A DNA stretch of 64,000 bases from Candidatus Hinthialibacter antarcticus (GCA_030765645.1 JAVCCE010000066.1:62001-126000), one strand, 5' to 3'. Numbered from the stretch's first letter, positions 36,380-45,396 are shown. Notes: generated from the sequence alone by a model not told the origin. Numbers and translations are program-made.

Positions 36380-37534
36380 ATGGCTGTATCACTGGATCGA
36401 GTCTGGTTGTTTGACGATCCACGCTCGCACGGCGCCCGGTCGATCTTGCGTTGGGCGGCGGACGGTCTGCGTCAAATCGGGAAGACGGTATTTATATCCC
36501 AGCTGAATCCCGATGATTCAAACTCGCTCATTCAAATGCGGAATGAACTTGTTGAATTTGAGCCGACCTCCGTCTTACTTGCCAACCATCCAGCGCAACA
36601 ATTCTGGCAGCAGTTAGGGTTCGACAAACCTCAATGCACTTCACTCGCGTGGTTGTTTGATGATCCATTGTTGATGGGCAATGAGGCGTTTTCTTCTGAC
36701 GAAATCGTTTTGCTGTCTGACCCCTCGTTTGAAGCGGGCGCAAAAAAACGCGGCGCCCAAACGACTTTGTTCTTGCCCGTTGCCGCACCGGACGCCATTG
36801 ACGTTCAGCGCGATCCCCGCTTGAAAGCAGCTGTCGCGTATGTCGGCGCTGCGGCGGATTTATCCGCCATGCGAAATGCGCTTTCGCAAGACATTGCCGG
36901 ATATTTTGATTCGATTGCGAAGAAAAAAGCCAAACAACCAACCGCTGATCTTAATGATTTACTCGCTAAATTCCCGTTATCAAAAACTCAACGCATTACA
37001 TTAACTGGTCAAGTTTCGTATTATATTTATGCTAATGCCAACCGCATTCATCGCCTGCAATATTTAGCGCCGTTGGCGGAGAAGAACTTCCATCTCTACG
37101 GTAATGACGCTTGGCGCCCCTATATAGAAAACACACCGCTGCAAGCGTGCTTTAAAGGTGGAATTGGTCCTCTAACTGACTATCATCCGTTAATTCAATC
37201 CGTTGAAATCAATATCAATCTTCGCAGTTTACAGGGATTTTCAGCGCCAACGCACCGTGATTTCCTTGTCCCGCGCTTGGGCGGCTTTATGCTCGCCAGC
37301 GCCCGTTACGGTCAATTGTCGAGCCGTGATATGGACCCGGACAACCGTTTTGGCATAGAGGATTTTCCATGGGCGCCAGAGGCGGATACGCCGGATTCAA
37401 TTGAATTTCAGACGCAAGAGTGGTTGGATAAACCCGAAAAGCGGACACAATGGTCTCAAGAGGCGTCTGAAATAATATGCCGGGAACATCTTTTTTCTCA
37501 TCGCATGAAGCAGTTAAATGATTTGTTGACTTGA
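36380..37534 (+). CDS. CgeB-like glycosyltransferase family protein
   Basis: This 384-residue cytoplasmic protein reads like the DUF3880/Glyco_trans_1_2 group. The N-terminal half has VLLANHPAQQFWQQLGF, TSLAWLFDDPLLMGNEAF and IVLLSDPSFEAGAKKRGAQ followed by TLFLPVAAPDA. The C-terminal half has FHLYGNDAWRPYIENTPLQA, YHPLIQSVEININLRSLQGF and HRDFLVPRLGGFMLA, typical CgeB. It begins 10 bases after btuC and may be cotranscribed under the cobalamin riboswitch, although no B12 link is known for the family. Assignment is by pattern only. Confidence 0.72.
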   Translation: MAVSLDRVWLFDDPRSHGARSILRWAADGLRQIGKTVFISQLNPDDSNSLIQMRNELVEFEPTSVLLANHPAQQFWQQLGFDKPQCTSLAWLFDDPLLMGNEAFSSDEIVLLSDPSFEAGAKKRGAQTTLFLPVAAPDAIDVQRDPRLKAAVAYVGAAADLSAMRNALSQDIAGYFDSIAKKKAKQPTADLNDLLAKFPLSKTQRITLTGQVSYYIYANANRIHRLQYLAPLAEKNFHLYGNDAWRPYIENTPLQACFKGGIGPLTDYHPLIQSVEININLRSLQGFSAPTHRDFLVPRLGGFMLASARYGQLSSRDMDPDNRFGIEDFPWAPEADTPDSIEFQTQEWLDKPEKRTQWSQEASEIICREHLFSHRMKQLNDLLT

Positions 37535-37587
37535 ACCCTTTTTAATTGACAGATTCAATTCACTTGAATCCGCCTGGAGGATACCAA

Positions 37588-38235
37588 ATGAAAATTCGTA
37601 TATTTTTGATCGCTCTTGCCGCTTGCATGTCCCTTTCGTCCTGTTCATGGCTGGGCTTTGGCGAAAACGAGGTCATTACCAATCAGCCGTTTGAATCGCT
37701 TTTTGATGGAAAAATTCAACGCGATTGGGTGGTCATGGGCGACCCCGCCGGTTGGAGCGTCGCCGATGACGTCATCCGCAGTGAAGGCGGCAAAGGCGGA
37801 AACTGGCTGCGCTCCAAACGGGAATACAGCGACTTTATTTTGCGTTTAGAATTTCGCGTGTCTCCGGGCGGAAACAGCGGCGTCTTTATTCGCTGCGCAG
37901 AGCAGGGCAACCCGTGGGAAACCGGGCATGAATGCCAAATCTCGAATGAACAGCCGCCCCGCGATGACTCGCACTGCACTGGCTCATTGTATGGCAGCCT
38001 GCCTGTTTTAGCGCGACCGGATGAATCGCCCGAAGTCTGGCGCCAATATGAAATTCTCTGCAAAGGCTCGCGCATTATGGTCTTTGTCGATGACGTGAAA
38101 ACTGTTGACGTCCCTCAACAGGAAGTCGCCTCAATTCAAAACAAGCCGCTCAAAGGCTTCATCGGCCTGCAAGATTCACATACCGAAGCAGGAATGTGGG
38201 TGGAGTACCGTAATATAAATATTCGAGAACTATAG
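37588..38235 (+). CDS. DUF1080 (3-keto-disaccharide hydrolase-like) lipoprotein
   Basis: The ATG at 37588 is preferred because GGAGG lies about 8 bases upstream and it starts a lipoprotein signal, IFLIALAACMSLSSCSW (lipobox Cys about residue 19). The 215-residue product carries the single DUF1080 concanavalin-like domain: FESLFDGKIQRDWVVMGDPA, YSDFILRLEFRVSPGGNSGV, FIRCAEQGNPWETGHECQIS and KPLKGFIGLQDSH. The family includes 3-keto-glucoside hydrolases; members often sit near Gfo/Idh oxidoreductases that make 3-keto sugars, as do two genes further along here. Enzymatic activity is not proven. Confidence 0.9.
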   Translation: MKIRIFLIALAACMSLSSCSWLGFGENEVITNQPFESLFDGKIQRDWVVMGDPAGWSVADDVIRSEGGKGGNWLRSKREYSDFILRLEFRVSPGGNSGVFIRCAEQGNPWETGHECQISNEQPPRDDSHCTGSLYGSLPVLARPDESPEVWRQYEILCKGSRIMVFVDDVKTVDVPQQEVASIQNKPLKGFIGLQDSHTEAGMWVEYRNINIREL

Positions 38236-38275
38236 ATTTGCATTGACTTTCATATTCAATTCATAGAATAATAAG

Positions 38276-38307
38276 GACTAGCACTAAGATGGTGCTAGTC
38301 TTTTTAT
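38276..38307 (+). terminator. Intrinsic terminator after DUF1080 gene
   Basis: GACTAGCAC (38276-38284) and GTGCTAGTC (38292-38300) form a perfect 9-bp stem followed by TTTTTATT. Confidence 0.88.
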
Positions 38308-38332
38308 TCTATTTCATTTGGAGGATGTAGAA

Positions 38333-39355
38333 ATGAGATTTAAGAATTTTTTTGTCTTGTCAGCGGCCGTTTGCTTGCTGATGCCGGTTCATGCACAAAC
38401 CGTAGATGAAATGGTCGATGCATTTCTTAGTTTCGACATGACCGCAGAAGGCCCCTGGTCAGACGTCGATCTCACAACGACGACTGTTCCTAAAGTAGGG
38501 AATGGTTCCATCACGCTAGATGGAAGTATTTCTTCTGGTGAATATGGCGGCTATGAAGGCACCGAAATTGTTCCTGGCAAGAACGCCTGGATACTCGACT
38601 TCGCCAGCGCCAAAGAGTGGGAAGGGCCGGACGATAATAGTTTTACCTTCTACCTTGCTTATGATGATGACAATTTGTATCTGGGCGTATCTGTTAAAGA
38701 TGACGTGGTACGTTCGAATGACCCGCCAGCAGCGTTTTGGAAAGATGACGCCATTGAAATCGTGATGGACCCCAGTAATTCCCGCTATGACTACAATACC
38801 GATTCAGTAAATAATCTGTATGGCGGTCACTGCTATTTTAACTGGGAAGGTTTGATCTCGGCTTTTGATTACGATACGGGTCTTCCATTTAACGCGGGGA
38901 CAGAAGAAGCCCCTACATTCCGCTGGGGCGGCGCTTCAGAATGGACGTATGCTGAAGACGGCGATATCTATGGAATCGGCATTGAAACGGCTGATGGCTG
39001 GGCTGTTGAAGTTCGAATCGGCAAAGCGACGCTCGAAGATACTGAAGCGGGCGTAACTTTGACTCCGGGAACGACGATGGCGTTTAACCTGGGCGTTGAT
39101 GATGACGACGGCGCTGATCTCGCCATTCAATACTTCTGGGCCAGCCGCGTTCGCGCAATCGGCGCGACGCCAGACGATGAAAATTGGGACCTTCTTCTTG
39201 AAGAGGAAATCGCCAATAAAGATTATCTTGATCCTGATTCACTAGCGGCTTTCTGGGAAGTTGGTATCAATGAAACTGGTCGTTTGTCGCGCGCCGGCGG
39301 CGGAGAAATTATTCTTGGTGAATCCACTGAGATCAATGACTGGCAGTTGCAATAA
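38333..39355 (+). CDS. Secreted protein with carbohydrate-binding family 9-like domain
   Basis: The start ATG at 38333 has GGAGG about 8 bases upstream. A signal peptide (MRFKNFFVLSAAVCLLMPVH, cut near HAQ) leads a 340-residue product. Residues about 45-270 match the DOMON/CBM9-like fold used for carbohydrate recognition: ITLDGSISSGEYGGYEG, TFYLAYDDDNLYLGVSVKDD, FWKDDAIEIVMDPSNSRYD and WAVEVRIGKATLED. No catalytic domain is present. It ends STEINDWQLQ, faintly like the DWLLH tails elsewhere. Role is binding or structural, inferred only. Confidence 0.82.
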   Translation: MRFKNFFVLSAAVCLLMPVHAQTVDEMVDAFLSFDMTAEGPWSDVDLTTTTVPKVGNGSITLDGSISSGEYGGYEGTEIVPGKNAWILDFASAKEWEGPDDNSFTFYLAYDDDNLYLGVSVKDDVVRSNDPPAAFWKDDAIEIVMDPSNSRYDYNTDSVNNLYGGHCYFNWEGLISAFDYDTGLPFNAGTEEAPTFRWGGASEWTYAEDGDIYGIGIETADGWAVEVRIGKATLEDTEAGVTLTPGTTMAFNLGVDDDDGADLAIQYFWASRVRAIGATPDDENWDLLLEEEIANKDYLDPDSLAAFWEVGINETGRLSRAGGGEIILGESTEINDWQLQ

Positions 39356-39371
39356 CGCAAATTCAATCATG

Positions 39372-39401
39372 AGCGGGGTGCGTAACATTACGCACCCCGC
39401 T
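39372..39401 (+). terminator. Strong hairpin, probable terminator or 3' stabiliser
   Basis: AGCGGGGTGCGTAA (39372-39385) is followed by its reverse complement TTACGCACCCCGCT (39388-39401). It begins 16 bases after the preceding stop. There is no T-run, so it may act by another mechanism or stabilise the message end. Confidence 0.6.
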
Positions 39402-39458
39402 TAGCCTAACAAATTTTCAACTTCACGTTTGAAATCCCTTCCTCTCTAGAGCAAAGAT

Positions 39459-39905
39459 ATGACAGCGGTATCAATTGCGGAATCTTTTGTCTATCTCAAG
39501 CGACTGGCTGTTGTCGGCGTATCCAGGCATCAAAAATTCGGTAATGTCATCTTTAAAGAACTCTCCGCAAAAGGGTATGACGTCGTTCCTGTGAATCCAA
39601 AAATGGAATCATTTGAAGGCGCAATTTGCTATCCTTCTCTTGATTCGATCACGGAGCCTGTAGAAGGCGTCGTGGTGGTTGTCGGAAAAGAAAAAGTCCT
39701 GGATGTCCTGAAAGACGCCGTTAAAGCAAATGTACGCTATGTCTGGGTGCAGCAAGGCGCTGGATCAGATGAAACCAAAAATTATTGCAACCAAAATGGT
39801 TTACATGCGGTTTTCGGACAGTGCATTTTGATGTACGCCAAACCCGTCGGGGGCATTCATGCCGTACATCGCTTTGTGTGGCGAATGTTAGGCCTCACCA
39901 CATAA
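39459..39905 (+). CDS. CoA-binding domain protein (YccU-like)
   Basis: This 148-residue protein is a single CoA_binding_2 Rossmann domain: LAVVGVSRHQKFGNVIFKEL, GYDVVPVNPKMESFEG, GVVVVVGKEKVLDVLKDAVK and YVWVQQGAGSDETKNYC, then AVFGQCILMYAKPVGGIH. The fold binds CoA or a related nucleotide; physiological role is not established for the family. It stands alone between a hairpin and cysS. Confidence 0.88.
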   Translation: MTAVSIAESFVYLKRLAVVGVSRHQKFGNVIFKELSAKGYDVVPVNPKMESFEGAICYPSLDSITEPVEGVVVVVGKEKVLDVLKDAVKANVRYVWVQQGAGSDETKNYCNQNGLHAVFGQCILMYAKPVGGIHAVHRFVWRMLGLTT

Positions 39906-39983
39906 TTTCCCCCTCATGCTTTGCGCCCTGCGCCTTCCTGCCTATAATTCAGTTCTGTTATTAATTTCTTAAGGACGGAACCG

Positions 39984-41399
39984 ATGTCAGACGTGATTCA
40001 AGACGTGCATTTTTTAAATACCGCCACCAATAAAAAAGAAAAATTTGAACCGTTAGAGCCTGGAACCGTCGGGCTATACACCTGCGGGCCAACGGTTTAC
40101 GACTATGCCCATATTGGGAATTTTCGCGCCTATCTGTTTGAAGACGTACTGCGCCGTTTTCTAGAATTTCGCGGATACAAAGTCAAACACATCATGAACC
40201 TGACCGATGTGGAAGATAAAATTATCCGCAAGTCGCAAGAAACGGGACAATCGATTTATGAATGTACGGCGCCATACATCGAAGCCTTCTTTGACGACCT
40301 CGACACTCTGAACATTCAGCGCGCCCATGAATACCCAAAAGCGACCGGGCATGTTGATGAAATGGTCGCAATGATTAATACGCTTAAAGAAAAAGGCTTC
40401 ACCTACGACAAAGACGGCTCGATTTATTTTAGAATTAAAAAGTTCAAAGAATACGGAAAATTGTCCGGCGTCCGGCCTGAAGAAGTGCTCAGCGGCGCGC
40501 GCATTGATTCAGACGAATATGAAAAAGATGACGCCCGCGATTTTGTTTTATGGAAATCGCGCAAAGAAGGCGAGCACTTTTGGGAGACCGAACTCGGCGA
40601 AGGCCGCCCCGGCTGGCACATCGAATGCTCCGCCATGGCGATGAAATACCTCGGCGATCAGTTTGATATTCACTGCGGCGGCGAGGACAATATTTTCCCC
40701 CACCATGAAAATGAAATCGCCCAAAGCGAAGGCTGCACCGGAAAACATTTCGTCAAATACTGGCTGCATTGCCGCCACCTTTTGGTTGACGGCGAAAAAA
40801 TGTCGAAGTCAAAAGGCAACTTCTATACGCTGCGCGATTTGCTTGCCAAAGGATTTCATCCAATGGCGATCCGCTATTGCATTATTTCAAACCACTACCG
40901 CAGCCCGATGAACCTCTCGATGGATGCGCTGCACGCCGCCCACTCGGCTTGGTCGCGTATTATGGACTTCAAACAACGCTTACAGGAAAAAGCAGACGCC
41001 AACCTTGAGGCGCCTCAATCAAACAACTTGCAACGAGAGTCGGACGAATTTTTCAAACGCTTTACCCACCACATGAACGACGACCTCGACACGCCGCGCG
41101 CCTGTTCCGTCTTGTTCGACTTTATTCGTGAAGCGAACAAAGTCCTTGATACGGAAGCGCTATCTTCAACGCAAGCGAAGGAAATACTCGAAATTTTAGA
41201 GCAAGTCGATCATGTGCTAGGCGTGATGAAACAAGATGACGGCTTGCTTGATGAAGACATCGAACGCCTGATTGAAGAACGCCTGGACGCGCGAAAATCA
41301 AAGAACTATGCGCGAGCGGATGAGATTCGCGACCAACTAGCCGAACAAGGCGTGATCTTAGAAGACACACGGGAAGGGATGCGCTGGAAGCGCCGATAA
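39984..41399 (+). CDS. cysS: Cysteinyl-tRNA synthetase
   Basis: This 471-residue class I synthetase charges tRNA-Cys. VGLYTCGPTVYDYAHIGNFR contains the HIGH-like motif and first zinc Cys. The other zinc residues are in WHIECSAMAM and FPHHENEIAQSE. The KMSKS loop is GEKMSKSKGNFYTLRD, and the C-terminal DALR-type helical domain ends ILEDTREGMRWKRR. Length and order match the family. The deoxyhypusine-synthase-like gene starts six bases later. Confidence 0.97.
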   Translation: MSDVIQDVHFLNTATNKKEKFEPLEPGTVGLYTCGPTVYDYAHIGNFRAYLFEDVLRRFLEFRGYKVKHIMNLTDVEDKIIRKSQETGQSIYECTAPYIEAFFDDLDTLNIQRAHEYPKATGHVDEMVAMINTLKEKGFTYDKDGSIYFRIKKFKEYGKLSGVRPEEVLSGARIDSDEYEKDDARDFVLWKSRKEGEHFWETELGEGRPGWHIECSAMAMKYLGDQFDIHCGGEDNIFPHHENEIAQSEGCTGKHFVKYWLHCRHLLVDGEKMSKSKGNFYTLRDLLAKGFHPMAIRYCIISNHYRSPMNLSMDALHAAHSAWSRIMDFKQRLQEKADANLEAPQSNNLQRESDEFFKRFTHHMNDDLDTPRACSVLFDFIREANKVLDTEALSSTQAKEILEILEQVDHVLGVMKQDDGLLDEDIERLIEERLDARKSKNYARADEIRDQLAEQGVILEDTREGMRWKRR

Positions 41400-41404
41400 T
41401 CAAA

Positions 41405-42502
41405 ATGAAAAAAAACAAAAGCAATTACTACGTCAAACCGATTACGCCGAACGGCGTTCGCAAAAATATGTCCGCCCGCGCTTTAATTGACGAATGCTTT
41501 TCTTCATTCAATGCGCGCGGCCTACGCAACGCTTGCCAATTGTTCGCCGACCGGGTGTATAACGAAAATACGACCATCGGCATGAGCCTGACCGGCGCAC
41601 TCGTCCCTGCCGGCCTCGGGCGCTCTTGTTTGATCCCGCTCATCAAGGGTGGATACATCGACTGGATGATTAGCACCGGCGCCAATATGTATCACGATCT
41701 GCATTCCTGCCTGGGATATGATATGTTCGAAGGCAGCCCGGATGTGGACGACACCAAACTACGCAAAGACGACGTGGTGCGCATTCACGATATTTATTTT
41801 GAAGCCGACGCGCTGTTTGACACCGACGCGTTCATACGAAAACTTTTCCGCGAATATCCTATTGAAGGCCCGGTATCCAGCGCGGTGATTCACCGAATTT
41901 TGGGCGAAGCCTTGTTGCAGCGCAATCCAAAGGCGCATGAGTTCAGCGTTCTGGCCGCCGCCGCCAAGATGGATATGCCCATTCATACATCCAGCCCCGG
42001 CGACTCAAGCACGGGCATGAACCTGGCGGGGCTCGCTCTGGAAGGCAAGTCGATCATTGTTGACCCGAACCTCGACGTGAATTTGACCGCCGCATGGGTT
42101 TATGACGCGAAGAAATCCAAAGGCAAAACCGCTGCGCTAATTCTAGGCGGCGGCAGCCCGAAGAATTTTCTCTTACAAACCGAGCCGCATATTCAAGAAG
42201 TCTTGGGTTTGCCCGAAGCAGGCCACGACTTCTTCGTGCAATTCACCGATGCGCGAATCGACACGGGCGGGCTGTCCGGCGCCACTCCGTCAGAAGCCGT
42301 CAGCTGGGGCAAGATTGATCCGACTCAACTCAGCGCGACCCAAGTCGTCTATGGCGATTGCAGCGTGTACATCCCATTGTTTGTTTCATATATTCTCAGC
42401 GCGGTTCCCAAACAAAAACCGAGACGGCTTTGGGAAAAGCGTGATGAGTGTATGGATCGCATGCTCAAAGCATTTAAAAAATCCAAACACTGGGGCAAGT
42501 AA
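41405..42502 (+). CDS. Deoxyhypusine synthase-like protein
   Basis: This 365-residue protein matches the deoxyhypusine synthase fold: GMSLTGALVPAGLGRSCLIP, YIDWMISTGANMYHDLH, IHTSSPGDSSTGMNLAGLAL and AALILGGGSPKNFLLQTEP. The lysine-bearing segment ATPSEAVSWGKIDPTQLSAT includes the WGK where eukaryotic enzymes form the butylimine adduct. Bacteria lack eIF5A, so relatives are thought to work in polyamine synthesis, for example as homospermidine synthases; the true substrate here is unknown. Cotranscription with cysS is likely from the six-base spacing. Confidence 0.88.
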   Translation: MKKNKSNYYVKPITPNGVRKNMSARALIDECFSSFNARGLRNACQLFADRVYNENTTIGMSLTGALVPAGLGRSCLIPLIKGGYIDWMISTGANMYHDLHSCLGYDMFEGSPDVDDTKLRKDDVVRIHDIYFEADALFDTDAFIRKLFREYPIEGPVSSAVIHRILGEALLQRNPKAHEFSVLAAAAKMDMPIHTSSPGDSSTGMNLAGLALEGKSIIVDPNLDVNLTAAWVYDAKKSKGKTAALILGGGSPKNFLLQTEPHIQEVLGLPEAGHDFFVQFTDARIDTGGLSGATPSEAVSWGKIDPTQLSATQVVYGDCSVYIPLFVSYILSAVPKQKPRRLWEKRDECMDRMLKAFKKSKHWGK

Positions 42503-42504
42503 AA

Positions 42505-43197
42505 TCAGGGAATAAAGCGGTAGCCTTGGCGGTGCGCGGTGATGATGTGTTGCGGCGAATCGGGTTCGATCTCGATTTTTTGCCGCAACTTCGCGATATG
42601 GTTGTCCACCGTTCGGGTTGCGGGGACGTTGTCGTACCCCCAGACTTGTTTTAAAAATTGCTCGCGGGATACGATCTTACCTTCGCTTTCGACCAGGAGT
42701 TTCATGATCTCCATTTCACGCGGAGAAAACTCCAATTCTTCTCCATTCTTAGTCGCAGTCATGTGGTCAAAATCAAGCGTGACATCAGAAAACTGGAAAG
42801 TATGGATACTTTCACGCGGTTCAATTTGCGTACGGCGTAGGATGGCTTTGATACGCGCCAGTAGCTCGCGCAAACTGAATGGCTTGGTGATGTAGTCGTC
42901 GGCGCCGATTTCCAAGCCTTCGATTTTATCCGCTTCGGAACCTCTAGCGGTCAGCATAATGATCGGCGTTAATGAGCCGCCGTCTTTGAGATGCCTGCAA
43001 ACGTCGATGCCGTCCATGCCTGGCAACATCAGGTCAAGCAAGATCAAATCAAATTCTTCTTTTTGCGCGAGCCGTAATCCTTCAACGCCGTTGGCGGTGG
43101 TCACCACCATATAATTTTCAAATTCCAGGTTGTCTTGCAACCCCCGGCGCATGTCTGGTTCGTCTTCGATGATGAGTATACGAGGCATGATATTCAT
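42505..43197 (-). CDS. OmpR/PhoB-family response regulator
   Basis: This 230-residue protein has a receiver domain (ILIIEDEPDMRRGLQDNLE; phospho-Asp in FDLILLDLMLPGMDGID; IIMLTARGSEADKIEGLEIG; DDYITKPFSLRELLAR). A winged-helix output domain follows (LEFSPREMEIMKLLVESEGK, IVSREQFLKQVWGYDNVPAT, VDNHIAKLRQKIE). The ATG at 43188 (MPRILI) is an alternative start. No histidine kinase gene is adjacent, so its partner must be elsewhere. It converges on the deoxyhypusine-synthase-like gene with only two bases between stops. Confidence 0.94.
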   Translation of the reverse strand: MNIMPRILIIEDEPDMRRGLQDNLEFENYMVVTTANGVEGLRLAQKEEFDLILLDLMLPGMDGIDVCRHLKDGGSLTPIIMLTARGSEADKIEGLEIGADDYITKPFSLRELLARIKAILRRTQIEPRESIHTFQFSDVTLDFDHMTATKNGEELEFSPREMEIMKLLVESEGKIVSREQFLKQVWGYDNVPATRTVDNHIAKLRQKIEIEPDSPQHIITAHRQGYRFIP

Positions 43198-43431
43198 CCA
43201 CGCGATTCAGAGTTAGTTCTAAAATCACAGTTTCATTATATCGCAAAACATTTGAATAGAATGATGATGCCATACACAATTGCATGTGAACAGAGTTAAA
43301 ATTGATTCTCGTTTATGAATTTACAACTTTTTACATTAACTACGACAACGCCCACAACAGGGATGGGGTTTAACCAAAACATGGAACAGTGGTATAAATA
43401 AGAGAATAAATCTCATACAAGGAAAAGAATT

Positions 43432-45330
43432 ATGTTAAAACTCAGCGGTTTTGGGGATGAAATTCACGAAGATTTTGAAATCCAATTGCGTGAAATGCGT
43501 AAAATGGACATCAATTACATTGCTCTTCGAAACTTATGGGGAACCAATGTTCTCGATCTGAACCGCCGCCAAAAGAAAGATGCGCGCGACTTGTTGCGCA
43601 AGTACGGTATGGGTGTTTCAGAAATCGGTTCGCCATTGGGCAAAGTGCTCATCACCAGTTCGTGGAAAAAAGAATGGGCGAGATACATGAAAGCGGTCGA
43701 AATGGCCAAGTATTTTAATTGCCCCCGCATTCGTATTTTCTCGTTTTATTTTCCCAAAGGCCGCGAGCCGGAAGAGTTTCGCTCCGCAGTCATTAAGCGC
43801 CTTCGCGAGATGGCTGATTACGCGGAAGAAAACGACATCATGCTTTTGCATGAAAACGAAGCGAACATCTACGGCGATACAGGCCTTCGCTGCAAAGACC
43901 TTGCCGAGTCGGTCAATTCGCCTAATTTTAAATTGATTTTTGATCCCGCCAATTATGTTTTCTGTGGAACCAAAGCCTTTTCGCAATGGTATGAGATGCA
44001 GAAAGACCAAATCACTCATCTGCATATCAAAGACTGTTGTTTTGATCGAACCTTTAAAACCGCAGGGAAGGGCGACGGCGAGTTTCCTGAATTGGTTCGT
44101 GAATTAGTCGGCAGCGGATTCTCCGGCTTCGCAACCATGGAACCGCATCTCGCACACGGCGGACAGTTCGCCGGATTCTCCGGCCCGGATAATTTTGCGG
44201 AAGCAACAAGAGAATTCCGAAAATTATGTAAGAAAGAAGGCATGGAAACACGCCAGGTTCGCGTCGGCGTGGTCGGCATGGGTTTTATTGGCAAGTTCCA
44301 TTGCGACGCGCTTCAAGAAGTCCCACAAGCGCATTTGGTCGCGGTTGCTGATAGCAAAAAAGTCCCAAACTTACAAAAAACGGAAGATGAATACAACGTC
44401 GCCGCATACAGCAACGTCAATCGCTTGTTGAAGCGCACTGATATTGATGCAATCACGCTAGGCGTTCCGAGCGGTTTACATGCTGAGATTGCTGTTGAAG
44501 CGGCGGAATCTAAAAAGCATGTCCTGACCGAAAAACCCATTGAGGTCACATTAGATAAAGCGGACGCCATGATCGCCGCCTGCAAAAAGAACAATGTGAA
44601 ACTTGGCGTCATATCACAACGGCGTTGGGACGACGGCATGAAAGAATTGAAAGAAGCCGTTGATGAAGGCGTTCTCGGAAATCTGGTGCAAGGCGAGGCG
44701 TATGTCAAATGGTTCCGCACCCAAGATTATTACGACGGCGGCGCCTGGCGCGGCACATGGGACATTGACGGCGGCGGCTGCCTGATGAATCAGGGCGTCC
44801 ATACCGTCGATTGCTTCCAGTGGGTGATGGGGCCGGTCGTGAGCGTCACCGCCCAGACTGCCTGCCTCGCGCATGATCGCATTGAAGTCGAAGACGTTGC
44901 CTATGCGATGCTTAAATTCAAAAATGGCTCGATGGGCGCCATCATCGCATCGACTGCTGCTTACCCTGGCATGGATGAACGCATCGAAGTCACAGGGACC
45001 AACGGCACCATGATAATGAACAAGAGTTCGATTACGCTTCGTGAGATTCGCGGCGAAAAAAATGCCGATGCAGACGAAGCCGTCGAACGCGGCAGCGGCG
45101 CCGCTGATCCGCAGGCGATCACCAATGAAGGCCACGTCGCCCAGATCAAAGACTTCTGCGAAGCGGTGTTAAATAACCGCAAGCCGATGATTGACGGCAG
45201 CGAGGGACGGCGTCCGTTAGAGATCATTCTTGCGGTCTATGAATCAGCAAAGACAGGCAAGACCGTCAAACTTCCGTTGAAGCCCAAAGGGCGCACAGGT
45301 GTCAAAAAGAAGACGGCCAGAAAAAAATAA
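43432..45330 (+). CDS. Fusion of sugar phosphate isomerase/epimerase and Gfo/Idh/MocA oxidoreductase
   Basis: This 632-residue protein joins two enzymes. Residues 1-270 form a xylose-isomerase-like TIM barrel with its metal ligands in LLHENEANIYGDTGLR, LIFDPANYVFCGTKAF, ITHLHIKDC and GFATMEPHLAHGG. From about residue 276 a Rossmann domain starts (VRVGVVGMGFIGKFHCDAL), with the catalytic-region lysine in HVLTEKPIEVTLDKA and the C-terminal sheet in GGCLMNQGVHTVDCFQWVMG. The frame is continuous and both halves keep key residues, so this is a real fusion, not an assembly join visible by frameshift. Inositol or keto-sugar catabolism is inferred from the IolE/IolG-type pairing. A Lys/Arg-rich tail ends the protein. 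Confidence 0.9.
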   Translation: MLKLSGFGDEIHEDFEIQLREMRKMDINYIALRNLWGTNVLDLNRRQKKDARDLLRKYGMGVSEIGSPLGKVLITSSWKKEWARYMKAVEMAKYFNCPRIRIFSFYFPKGREPEEFRSAVIKRLREMADYAEENDIMLLHENEANIYGDTGLRCKDLAESVNSPNFKLIFDPANYVFCGTKAFSQWYEMQKDQITHLHIKDCCFDRTFKTAGKGDGEFPELVRELVGSGFSGFATMEPHLAHGGQFAGFSGPDNFAEATREFRKLCKKEGMETRQVRVGVVGMGFIGKFHCDALQEVPQAHLVAVADSKKVPNLQKTEDEYNVAAYSNVNRLLKRTDIDAITLGVPSGLHAEIAVEAAESKKHVLTEKPIEVTLDKADAMIAACKKNNVKLGVISQRRWDDGMKELKEAVDEGVLGNLVQGEAYVKWFRTQDYYDGGAWRGTWDIDGGGCLMNQGVHTVDCFQWVMGPVVSVTAQTACLAHDRIEVEDVAYAMLKFKNGSMGAIIASTAAYPGMDERIEVTGTNGTMIMNKSSITLREIRGEKNADADEAVERGSGAADPQAITNEGHVAQIKDFCEAVLNNRKPMIDGSEGRRPLEIILAVYESAKTGKTVKLPLKPKGRTGVKKKTARKK

Positions 45331-45350
45331 TCAGCGTTTCAAAAACTCTG

Positions 45351-45383
45351 AAAGGGCTTTCGCAATCGCGGAAGCCCTTTTTC
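45351..45383 (+). terminator. Intrinsic terminator after fusion gene
   Basis: AAAGGGCTT (45351-45359) pairs with AAGCCCTTT (45372-45380) and runs into TT. The loop is 12 bases with a partial internal TCGC-GCGG pairing. It lies close before the next start at 45397. Confidence 0.75.
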
Positions 45384-45396
45384 ATGAAAGCAAGTC

